From Strigamia acuminata (Eukaryota; Arthropoda; Chilopoda; Geophilomorpha; Linotaeniidae): 64,000 bases of DNA. Of this stretch, positions 53,751-63,300 are shown one piece after another. The translations under genes and the position numbers were made by a program. The notes beneath the pieces are model-generated. The model had not been told where the DNA came from. It saw only the letters and a list, made by a program, of their open reading frames with translations, and made no database searches. The DNA lies in assembly GCA_949358305.1 (NCBI GenBank), contig OX442322.1, positions 7,192,001-7,256,000 on the forward strand, read 5' to 3'. Numbering within the stretch: the stretch's first letter is position 1; every line of letters starts with the position of its first letter.

Positions 53751-53879
53751 ATAATAATAATGGAAATAATAATTCGGAACATCGAGCCGGGTACTGTTAT
53801 ATGAATCACTACGGAAGCCCGAAAATTCCCACTGGAACTCGATGATCCTCAAAATTCGGGTAAAACTAAATTAAGAATG
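53751..53879 (-). other. Cop10 3' UTR, inner part
   Basis: Between the pol stop and Gyp2. The CATCGAGCCGGGTACTGT block is shared with Cop5. Confidence 0.7.
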
Positions 53880-56800
53880 TCACGATAGGTTGAAATTGAA
53901 AATCCGGGAAATCAGGAGACGCAGTTGAGATGAGCCCAACCATTTGGTAAAATTGTCTGCCACGTTCATTGATCCGGGGACTTTGCGCAATTGGAATGCA
54001 CCTGCTGTGTACCATTCCCGAATCCAATGAAATTTCACTCGGATATGTTTCGTTTTACTGTTCTCCACGTCATTTGATGTGAATTGGATGGAAGAAAGCG
54101 CATCGGAGAACACTATAGGTAGTGAAGATCTATTCAGCATCGGTACGGAACTGTAGACGTAATCGAGCCAATAAAGCTCACGGACGCACTCAACGAGGGC
54201 GACAAACTCCGCTTCCATCGTTGAGCACGCCACGCTGGTTTGTTTACGACAACTCCATCCGATGGGGACGTTTCCAATATAGGCTATATACCCGCCGAAA
54301 CTCAAAGAAGTGCTGACTTCGGTGGCCCAGGACGCGTCAGTATATCCCCATAGTTGTCCATTGGAACAATTTGATAGTTCAATTGCGTAATCCAAAGTAT
54401 TGCCTACATAGCGCACAACCTGCATGAGTGCCTTGATGTGCGTGTGGTTATAGCAATTGTTAAACTGTGATAACATTATAACTGAGAATAATATATCAGG
54501 TCGTGTCCTCGATGCTAGGAAGAGAAGAGAGCCTATTAACGAACGATAAGGAAATTCTGGTAAGTCCTCTTTCGACCCTTTGACGAGCGTCGTTCCTGGT
54601 GTTACTGGGACCTTGATGAGTTTATCGGCGACAATTTCAAATTTCTTAAGAATCTTCTGTATGTATGCACGTTGGATGATGAAGATTCCCTTGGGAGTAC
54701 GGATGAACTCTACACCTAAGAGTTTCGTAATTGGTCCTAAATTCACGACATCGAATTTGGTGCTAATGAGAGCAATTAATTGCGTCAGGACGTTATCCGT
54801 CGCGTAAAATAGAACTATATCATCGACGTATATTAGCATCACGGCGGAAGTTCCGTATATGTACACACAGTTGCATCCTGGTAATCTTCGAAATCCCAAA
54901 TCGCGCAATGTTTGATCCAGTTTTTCAAACCATTGGCGCCCGGACTGATGGAGTCCGTAGAGAGACTTTATCAAAAGCCATACATGATTTGGGTTCGAAC
55001 ATGTCGCGCCAGCTGGAATGCGCATATACACCTTATGCGCAAGATCACCGTATAGGTATGCGCACTTCACATCTAAGTGTGCGTCCTTCCACCCTTTAAG
55101 CACTACTAGCAGGCAGAAGAATAGGCGTATGAGAACAAAGTTGACAACAGGGCTAAAGACTTCATCGTAGTCCACTCCTAACGTTTGGCGAAATCCCTGT
55201 GCCACTAATCTAGCGCGATATCTTGCTGGTTTGCCCTGCGCATCTTCCTTCAGTTTAAAGAGCCACTTGCACCCTAATATGGTTGTATTTTCCGGTTTTG
55301 GGACCTCTTCGTAAACTCCTCTTTTTGCAAAAGTGTCTAACTCTTCATTAATGGCTTCCTGCCATTTGGTCGAATCCGGAAATCTTACAGCCTCTGCGTA
55401 ACTAGTGGGATCACGACGACAAAGGTGCACTCTGGGAAGTGGTTGTGGAAGATCCTCCAATTCATATTCCATATTGCCAAAATAAAACAGTTCAGAATCA
55501 TAAGGAATATTGTTCATGTGACAGAATTCCTCAACTTCACCTCTAGAACGTAATCGGAGTCCCGCTTCTGGGAAATAATAAACATCTGTTTTTAATTTGC
55601 CAGGTTCCTGCACTTTGCGCAAATGTTCCTCTCTTTTCCAGTGTCTACACACTGAATCGCCTCCGACGTAACGCCATTTATAAGCAGTTGCAGCTCCAGT
55701 TGGAGGTGGACCATGGTGCGCTGCTGGATGGGCTTGTGGCGCATTGCCACGAGAACCTCGACGAGCGTTCACAAAACGTGGTGGTGAACCCGGTGGTGTT
55801 CCTGGCGGTGTGTGAGTTGGTGTATTACCTGGTGTGATAAGTGGGCTTGGTGCTCGAGATATCACTGGAGAAATTATTGGAGATAGGACGGGTGTTGGAA
55901 TCCTAATTGGAGACCCTGGTGGTGTCCGGGCTTGAGCGCCTGGCGGAGCTGAATCGTCAGAGTCATAATCTGTATCGCATTCATCTTCCGAATCCGGAAA
56001 TTTGGGCCAATCGGTATATTCCAACTCGTCGTCAAATCTCACTTGCGGTTGTGAAATGCGCAATGGTTCATAAATTTGCGACGCTTGATGCGTTTGGTCC
56101 AAATCTGGTCCTGTCCACGGTTCCTGTGGACCTCGATAATGATTTGAGCGTTTATAGGACTGCCGTTCATCTATTTTGACGTGAATGGACTCGATAACCT
56201 TGTTATCTGTTGGATTCCAGACGCGATAACCTCGCGTTGTCGTGGCGTAGCCGACTAAATAGCCCTCCCAAGCTCGTGGATCCAATTTGTCCCTGCCGGG
56301 CGCTGTATGATGAACCCAGCACTTAGAGCCTAACTTGCGCAGGTGTCTGAGCGAAAGGGCACGTCGTCGCCACAGGATATAGGGCACCTCATTTTTGAGA
56401 CGAGAATGAGGACACCGGTTCTTTATGTACGAGAAAGTCACTGCGAATTCCGCCCAAAGTTCGTTTGGAAGTCCAGTTTCATCTAGTATGGCACGCGTGT
56501 AATCCGCCATGGTGCGGTTTATTCGCTCCGCTGTGCCATTCATAGCGGGGCTATGTGGATTGGTCCTTTGGGCCTGAATTCCGGTCTCTTTTAAATAGCG
56601 GTCAAATTCGTTTGATAAGAATTCCCCTCCTCGGTCTGTTCGGATGGCCTTGACTCGTTTGCCCGTCACTCGTTCAATTCGTGTGACATAGTCCTTAAAG
56701 AGTCCAAACACTTGGGATTTTTGGGCCATCGGAAATATCCAGGCATAGCGCGTGGCGTCATCGATAATCGTTAACACATAACGCGCGCCTCCGTAGGAAG

Positions 56801-58718
56801 TCGTTCTTGAAGCTCCCCACACGTCCATGTGTAGGAGATCTAAAGCCTTTGTAGAAATAGGATGTTCATCAGGTTTATGAGAAATGCGCGTTGATTTCGC
56901 AATTCGACAATGATTACACGAAAGTTCCTTGTTCACTTCTGCCGGTGTAACTCCGTAAACTTGTTCATTTCCGGCCAAAAGTTTCATAGCATTGGTATGA
57001 AGGTGACCCAATCTGCTGTGCCATATCCCTGTCGCATCCTTTTTAACCGATGGTGCTGCAACCTTCTTTGCGTTGGTTGGCTTTGAATTCGGTTTTGAAT
57101 TTGAATTTGGTTGGGAGATCGGTGGGTTTGCCTTTAATGTCTTGGCAAAGGATGGGACTTGAGGTAATGGATTGGTGGGAGTAGGTACAGGAAGTGTCTT
57201 GGACTGGGCTACTTTGATTGGTGCAAGTGGAGGAATTTCATTTGGCAAAGGAGGGAATTCGAGCCGAAAATCAGTAAAAAGTTCAGGATCTTTCAACTTT
57301 TTCTTTGCCCTTGGATACTGGATGAAATCCTCTTCTGTCGTGACTAATGTTCGGGTCGGAGCGGTCGACTGCGCAATAGGCACATCCACTGTTGATATCA
57401 ACGTTGAAGGTGGGCACAAGCCGTCAACATAGTAAAGGCCGCCCTTTTCTTTGGCCCGAAGCATTGGATGCTTAATGTCGGATTTGTAGACATAAACGTC
57501 TCCATTCCAAATATGGATGTGATGTTTAGTTTTATCCTTTTTTGACACTGAAATCAAATTCGCCTCAAATTTTGGCGCATACAACACATCTTGGAGATTT
57601 ACGACACATTCTACGTTGTTAATCATGGAGATAATCTGGACTTTGCCCTTTCCTAGAACTTCGGAATGTCCTTGACCCAGCGCGATATTAAAAGGCACAA
57701 CTTTGACAAAGTCCTGAAACCATGCTTGAACGTGGCACACATGATCAGTTGCCCCACAATCCACGATCCATTCATGTGATTGCATGAAGTGAATTGTGGG
57801 CAACTGTTGCGGAGCACTGGCGAAAAAGTTCGTTTCCCGTCTTGCGCTGGAATTCCCCCTTGGCCTCGAATCATCACGGTTTGAGTTCTTATTGCGTTTG
57901 CGGCTAGAACTTCTTGGCTTCCTTTGAAGTGAAGCTGTCGGTTGATTTTTGTCATCTCGGCGCGGCGGTAATGGACATTTATTTGCGTAATGGCCAAATT
58001 CCTGGCAATTAAAACACTGCACCGAAGATAACGGTCGAGAGGGACGAGAACGATTTCTCCCACGTTGCTGTTTTTCACCAGCATAGGCACGTGGAGATTT
58101 AGAATTGTCTATGTCGCGCGAATCCATAGCTTTGAGTCGCATATGTTCCGCGAGCAATTGTTCAGACACTTTCTTTGGTGTAAATTCTCCTTTGGGCAAG
58201 TGATATGTCGTGAATGAAATTTGTGAATATTCACGAGGTAATAAGTCCAAGTATTGGTAAGCGTGATGATCAGGCGTAGTTATCTCTCCGATATCCTTCA
58301 TTTGGCGGACATGATAGTCAACGCGTCCTAAGAAGTCGGCCATATCTTCGCCCTGCTCCAGGCGCAAATTCAAAAATTCGCGGCGCATGGCTGCCTGTCG
58401 CGCACGAGATGATGGCGCATAAATGTTGGCTAAGATGTCCCATGCTTCCTTCGGGGTTTTACAATCATCCAGCGCAGACTTCTTCGCCTCGCTTACAGAA
58501 CAGTATATTAAACCTAAAGCTTTGGCTTTACGACGCTTGTATTTCTTCTTCTCCTTATCTCCGGCTGTTTTAAGGAAATCTTCCTCCTCTTCTTCCGTTA
58601 CGTGTTCCCACAATTCCTCGCTTCGGAGTACCATGCGCATTGAGCGCTGCCAAAGTTCGTAGTTTCCTACGCTAAGGATGGGAAGACGTCCTGGATTTCC
58701 GTCTGCGGACTTCGACAT
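53880..58718 (-). CDS. gag-pol: Cop10 Gag-Pol polyprotein, intact, 1612 aa
   Basis: Single open frame from ATG 58718 (MSKSADGNPGRLPIL) to TGA 53880-53882. Gag (1-230) with SSRARQAAMRREFLNLRLEQ, CCHC knuckle CFNCQEFGHYANKC (235-248), aspartic protease VDCGATDH (Asp 320), Pro-rich linker, pre-integrase H2C2 (His 567, His 572, Cys 601, Cys 604), integrase DDE (Asp 632, Asp 695, Glu 731), integrase C-terminal block RAWEGYLVGYATTTRGY, acidic then Pro-rich linker, RT with YVDD at 1297-1300, RNase H (DASWAT, TMEAEF, KTKHIRVKFH) and end VADNFTKW. All catalytic residues are present. The length is a little above that of Drosophila copia (about 1400). It encodes everything for particle formation, cDNA synthesis and integration. 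It is the reference for the broken Cop1, Cop3, Cop4 and Cop5. Confidence 0.95.
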   Translation of the reverse strand: MSKSADGNPGRLPILSVGNYELWQRSMRMVLRSEELWEHVTEEEEEDFLKTAGDKEKKKYKRRKAKALGLIYCSVSEAKKSALDDCKTPKEAWDILANIYAPSSRARQAAMRREFLNLRLEQGEDMADFLGRVDYHVRQMKDIGEITTPDHHAYQYLDLLPREYSQISFTTYHLPKGEFTPKKVSEQLLAEHMRLKAMDSRDIDNSKSPRAYAGEKQQRGRNRSRPSRPLSSVQCFNCQEFGHYANKCPLPPRRDDKNQPTASLQRKPRSSSRKRNKNSNRDDSRPRGNSSARRETNFFASAPQQLPTIHFMQSHEWIVDCGATDHVCHVQAWFQDFVKVVPFNIALGQGHSEVLGKGKVQIISMINNVECVVNLQDVLYAPKFEANLISVSKKDKTKHHIHIWNGDVYVYKSDIKHPMLRAKEKGGLYYVDGLCPPSTLISTVDVPIAQSTAPTRTLVTTEEDFIQYPRAKKKLKDPELFTDFRLEFPPLPNEIPPLAPIKVAQSKTLPVPTPTNPLPQVPSFAKTLKANPPISQPNSNSKPNSKPTNAKKVAAPSVKKDATGIWHSRLGHLHTNAMKLLAGNEQVYGVTPAEVNKELSCNHCRIAKSTRISHKPDEHPISTKALDLLHMDVWGASRTTSYGGARYVLTIIDDATRYAWIFPMAQKSQVFGLFKDYVTRIERVTGKRVKAIRTDRGGEFLSNEFDRYLKETGIQAQRTNPHSPAMNGTAERINRTMADYTRAILDETGLPNELWAEFAVTFSYIKNRCPHSRLKNEVPYILWRRRALSLRHLRKLGSKCWVHHTAPGRDKLDPRAWEGYLVGYATTTRGYRVWNPTDNKVIESIHVKIDERQSYKRSNHYRGPQEPWTGPDLDQTHQASQIYEPLRISQPQVRFDDELEYTDWPKFPDSEDECDTDYDSDDSAPPGAQARTPPGSPIRIPTPVLSPIISPVISRAPSPLITPGNTPTHTPPGTPPGSPPRFVNARRGSRGNAPQAHPAAHHGPPPTGAATAYKWRYVGGDSVCRHWKREEHLRKVQEPGKLKTDVYYFPEAGLRLRSRGEVEEFCHMNNIPYDSELFYFGNMEYELEDLPQPLPRVHLCRRDPTSYAEAVRFPDSTKWQEAINEELDTFAKRGVYEEVPKPENTTILGCKWLFKLKEDAQGKPARYRARLVAQGFRQTLGVDYDEVFSPVVNFVLIRLFFCLLVVLKGWKDAHLDVKCAYLYGDLAHKVYMRIPAGATCSNPNHVWLLIKSLYGLHQSGRQWFEKLDQTLRDLGFRRLPGCNCVYIYGTSAVMLIYVDDIVLFYATDNVLTQLIALISTKFDVVNLGPITKLLGVEFIRTPKGIFIIQRAYIQKILKKFEIVADKLIKVPVTPGTTLVKGSKEDLPEFPYRSLIGSLLFLASRTRPDILFSVIMLSQFNNCYNHTHIKALMQVVRYVGNTLDYAIELSNCSNGQLWGYTDASWATEVSTSLSFGGYIAYIGNVPIGWSCRKQTSVACSTMEAEFVALVECVRELYWLDYVYSSVPMLNRSSLPIVFSDALSSIQFTSNDVENSKTKHIRVKFHWIREWYTAGAFQLRKVPGSMNVADNFTKWLGSSQLRLLISRIFNFNLS

Positions 58719-59537
58719 GACGTGGAGTTACGAAACAATCCGTAGCAAAACACACTGGATGGAGAATGGTACAATTGGAGCACTTGACGGTCTCGTAGCA
58801 CAATATCGCGTTGCACAACACAAATACGGCGCACTAATCGGAGCACTGTCAAAGCGGATATCAATCGAATTGGGCGACCACTTCTGAAGTGGCCAAATAA
58901 CCCTAGCCAGCCAACACACAGGGGTCCGTTCGCCTACCTGGAGGCGCGGGAGTACCTGTTGGCCGCGGTAAGCACTGGCTAGGAATGAGTTTGTGCGGTG
59001 GTTCGACTGAACCGGAGGGCACAAACTATTCTAAGGGACCCACAAAAACTTAATACTATCTTAAGTACTAACAAGCTAATTACGACTACTGAAAAGCAAT
59101 TTTTAATTAGTATGATGAGACGTTGCGCCAATCTAGAGATGAAAATGGCGTAGTTGCGCATTTAAATGCGAAAATCGTCGAAAATCGTCGTTTCTTTGAG
59201 AAAAATCGTCGATACAACGACCGTACACGGTGTACTAAGTCGGGAATTAGTCCAAATCGTCGTTCACGTCGTTCACAGCGAAAATCTGAAAATAAATTGA
59301 AATTTGTCTCGAAAATTGCGAAACCCGCAGAAATTCGGACGAAATTAAATGAAAAATCGTAGAGCTGGTCGTGCAAACTACGTGAGAACGTCGGCGTGTC
59401 GTCTCGAACGTTCTAGAGACGAAAATCGTCGCGGAAATCGGCGCAATCTGCAAATAGAAAATTTATCGCAAATTCGCGAATTTCGCGAAAATGGCGATAA
59501 AAATTAGCGGTTTCGGCGTGCTGCAAGGATAGCAACC
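58719..59537 (-). other. Cop10 5' leader
   Basis: About 820 bases without a gene. It includes repeated AAAATCGTCG words (59170-59215) and, near 59285-59350 (minus strand), a unit TTTCGTCCGAA...GCGGG...TTTATTTTCAG like the acceptor-like units of the Cop1 leader. Confidence 0.6.
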
Positions 59538-59551
59538 ATCCTCTGCTACCA
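59538..59551 (-). other. Cop10 primer-binding site (initiator tRNA-Met type)
   Basis: Minus strand TGGTAGCAGAGGAT, two bases from the LTR, the same as in Cop1. Confidence 0.8.
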
Positions 59552-59553
59552 CT

Positions 59554-59856
59554 TGTAGCAGAGGAGTGCGCTCACAGTATAAAATACTGTGTGTGGAAGC
59601 GAGTTTAAATGCCGAAACACGGCTAATATGAGCGCAATGACGTGCGCGCACCTCCAGCGCTTGAAAATGGTGGAAAATAAAGTCACTGCACTCTAAAGTG
59701 CTCATGAGTGACAAACACAATGTAAAAATAAACTAAATGTTTAATAAAAACGAAAATGCTTACATAATGTGGTCCATTTAGATGGAGAAAATACATGAGT
59801 GCTTGCTGGCATGCAAGCGGCCATTGTGATTGTGAAAAACATACAAGTGACACCAT
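59554..59856 (-). repeat. Cop10 5' LTR, cut by Gyp3
   Basis: Identical by eye to 43558-43860. The remaining 167 bases of the LTR are displaced beyond the right end of the window by Gyp3, which starts at 59857. Confidence 0.93.
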
Positions 59857-60210
59857 TGTTAGATTGAGCAAATTGTTATTTAATCTTTAATTGCAAATTG
59901 TATTAATTATCCAAATTTGTTTGTTGTCACGTGCTGATATAATTGATTGACATGATGTAGCGTGAACATTATTACATGATTGATGTAACCAAGGGAAACT
60001 AGAGTTTAAAAACAGAACGATTTAAACTTGTAAACAGTAATGACAGTGTAGAAAGTCTTATCAAAGACAGTGTATAAAAATTACAAAATTAGTGTACAAC
60101 AACACTACGTGAACGAATGGATCAGAGCAAATAAAAACGGACTAATTTGTGCTGTGAAACGAACGGACTTTTATTGAGAATCGAAATCGAGTTAAATTCC
60201 GGATTTAACA
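59857..60210 (+). repeat. Gyp3 5' LTR (354 bp)
   Basis: Starts TGTTAGATTGAGC and ends CCGGATTTAACA, with inverted ends TGTTA/TAACA. TATAAAAA at 60073 is a likely TATA box. The left junction is clear because Cop10 LTR sequence stops abruptly at CACCAT. Confidence 0.85.
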
Positions 60211-60213
60211 TGC

Positions 60214-60223
60214 TGGCGACGAG
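60214..60223 (+). other. Gyp3 primer-binding site (tRNA-Ser type)
   Basis: TGGCGACGAG, three bases after the LTR, complementary to the 3' end of tRNA-Ser(GCT) as I recall it. Confidence 0.6.
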
Positions 60224-60361
60224 CGAAAAACGACATTCGAATTAGGGATCGAACCCATGGGCCAGAATAATCGACTTCATCGGTTGAGATACGTGTCTGC
60301 CGTTCGTATATTACGTTTAGTATTCGTAGCAGTAATTGCACTTTGTTTCGTAGCAATCAAT

Positions 60362-63300
60362 ATGACCGATCCCGCGAAATCGACATCGTCAACGGCGCTG
60401 TCCACGGCGACACCAGTTTCGACCGCCGATTTAATTGCGGCGATTTCATCCCTAGTAAAGGCGCAAACCGACAAACCATCACACCTCCTGGGAACGATAC
60501 TTCCTTTCACCGGGAAATCAGAAGAAGCATGGTTACAGTATGTACATCAATTTAAAGACTTTTGTGTTTTAAACCACGTGAAAGAGTCGGAGCAGAAGCA
60601 GCTGTTGACGACGGTGATTGGTACGGAAGTTTATGGTTTGTTGAGGGATTTGTTATATCCGGAAACGATAGAGAAAGCAACGTTGGACGGGGTCGTGACG
60701 AAATTAACGGAACATTACCAAGCGATAACAAGACCTCATGTGCAAAAGTATAAGCTAGCGGGTATACGACGGCAGCCCGGGGAATCAATAAAGAAATTTG
60801 TTGCGGATTTGCGCGCACAGGCGCGATTATGTAAATTCCCGGGAAAAGACACAAACGATGAGGCAATTCTCACCCAGTTCATAACGGGAATCAATAATGA
60901 TAAGTTGCGGTTGCGTTTGCTCGAAGAGGAGACGCTAGACTTGGCAAAAGCGGTCAAGCTCGCCCTGGCAGCCGAAGCAGCGGTCCAGGGGCAGCTGGTC
61001 TACAAAAAACAAAAAGACTCTTCATCGACTACGACACCACTTGATACAGACAAAACACAACTGGTTGGATTATCGGACGTCTACGGAATGGACGCTTCGG
61101 GATCAAGTTACACACCAACTAGCCAGGGCGGACGTCAATACGGAAATTTAGGGCGCGGAAGAGCACGTGGCCAACCATTTACACCTCGTTTTGGCAACAT
61201 GACTCGACGCCCGACTACGACAATCACCCAGTTGACCGGCAAATGCAAACGATGCGGAGGAGATCATAAGAATCTACCTTGTCCGTTCCTCGACGCAAAG
61301 TGTTATCGGTGTGGCGGAATTGGACACCTGGCCAGGGTATGCATGCGAGCGGACCCAGGGCAACAGCAACAACAACAACAACAACAACAAGAGCGCGGAC
61401 AACGCTCCCGCGGAGAATTTTTACCATTTAATCAGCGCCGAGTGCCAGTGAATTGGATAAACGAATTAAGTAACGGGGATTTATCGCAACAACAGCAGCA
61501 ACCGTATCAGCGGCAACTACGATATGCGACGCAGCAATCGATGCAACAGTCGCAACAGCAGCCACAACAACAACAGTTCTTTCAGCAGTCACCGGTGGAT
61601 CAAGCAACTGGTGGTTTTCAGGGCCAAACACGCCAGAACACCAATTATATTTGGGATCAACGCCGACAGCAGCAGTTTCAACAACAACAGCAACAGCAAC
61701 ACGAACAACGATATCAACAGCAACGGCAGTTTACACCGCAACAGGGTCAAGGAGCGCAGCAACACCAAACGGACGACGATTACTATGTGTTTATGGTCTC
61801 AAGCGGGGTTTCACGGATACCGCCAATTGAGATCGACGTACGCCTCGATGGGCGGCCACTGAAATTTCAAATCAACACCGGGAGCGGGCAGACTTTGATC
61901 ACCTATGGATCGTACCAGTCTTTATGGCCGGAAATTGAAACGGCGCCGTCATTTAGACCAACGAATGAGGTATTGCGTACTTATACGGGGCACCGGGTGT
62001 TCGTTTATGGGCGAATAAATGTGATTTTGACGGATGATAAAATGGCCGTACCAGCTGACATACTCGTGGTCGAGGACGGCGGGCCAAATTTGATCGGGAG
62101 AAACATTTTGGACAGTTTGGGGCGGACGTGCGGACGAACGGCACACGTTGCGTCGCACGTAAACAAGATGGAGGATAACCCTGAGCAGCCAAGGAGTTTA
62201 GAGGAGTTGCTCCTCGAATACAACGATATTTTTTTGCCTGGTTTGGGGCACTACAAGGGCCCACCCCTTCATCTCGAGGTTGACACCTCGGTGCCACCCA
62301 AATTTTTTAGACCGCGTGTGGTACCGATGGCCTTGCGTAGCAAAGTGGAAGCGGCAATTCTGGATCTCCAACGACAAGGCATTCTTGTGCCAATCAAGTA
62401 TAGTCGTTGGGCCACCCCTCTTGTTGTGGTACCGAAAAAGGACGGGGAGGTGCGTTTGTGCGGCGATTACCGCTCCACGATTAATCTTGCCCTTTACCCG
62501 CACCCGTACCCCCTGCCGAAGATACCGGACATTTTGGCGTCAATAGGTGACGCGATATTGTTTTCAAAAATGGATTTACAGCAGGCCTACCAACAGCGTG
62601 AACTGGATGAGGAATCGTCATACCTTGTGGCGGTCAACACACATATGGGACTATACCGTGTAACACGTATGCCTTTTGGAATTATTACAGCTGCCGGGGA
62701 ATTCCAGCGAACAATAGAAGAGGAGTTTCGTGATATCCGGGAGGTTCGACCATACCAAGATGACATGCTCCTGCCATCGAAGACAAGGGATCACCATTTG
62801 GTAACATTGCGTAAGGTGTTTCAGCGGTTTCGAGACATCGGAATGAGGTTGTGTAAGCCTAAATGCATATTCATGGCAGAAGCGGTGGATTTTTTGGGGT
62901 TCCGGGTCTCGAAAGCTGGCATTGCGCCGTTACAGGCGAAGATCTTGGCCATAACTGCAGCACCATCACCAACTAATATTCATGAATTGCGAGCATTTTT
63001 GGGATTGATCACTTTTTATTCCATGTTTTTGCCAAATATGGCTACAGTCCTCACCCCTCTTTACCAATTGTTGCAAAAAGGGATTGAGTGGACATGGAAT
63101 GATGTACACCAGACGACTTTTGCAAGCATAAAGCGCGTTTTGGTATCACCGACTGTTCTGATGCCGTTTGACGCCAAACATCAGATTGTGTTAGCCGCCG
63201 ACGCGTCCCCTGTGGGCGTTGGGGCAGTTTTGGCGCATCGCATCGGCGATCAAGAACGTCCGGTGGCTTATGCGTCTAGGACTATGAGCCAAACCGAACG

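Larger units (their letters stand above)
53751..59856 (-). mobile_element. Cop10 (right part): intact gag-pol, leader and 5' LTR
   Basis: Main body of the copia element whose 3' LTR is at 43558-44027. It has an intact polyprotein, a primer site and a 5' LTR identical to the 3' LTR over the 303 bases left. It was structurally intact when Gyp2 and Gyp3 landed in its non-coding ends. Confidence 0.93.

Noticed and set aside
61224-61631. Minus-strand Val/Ala-rich frames
   Set aside because: They are the reverse reading of the CAA/CAG Gln-rich spacer of Gyp3 gag-pol.
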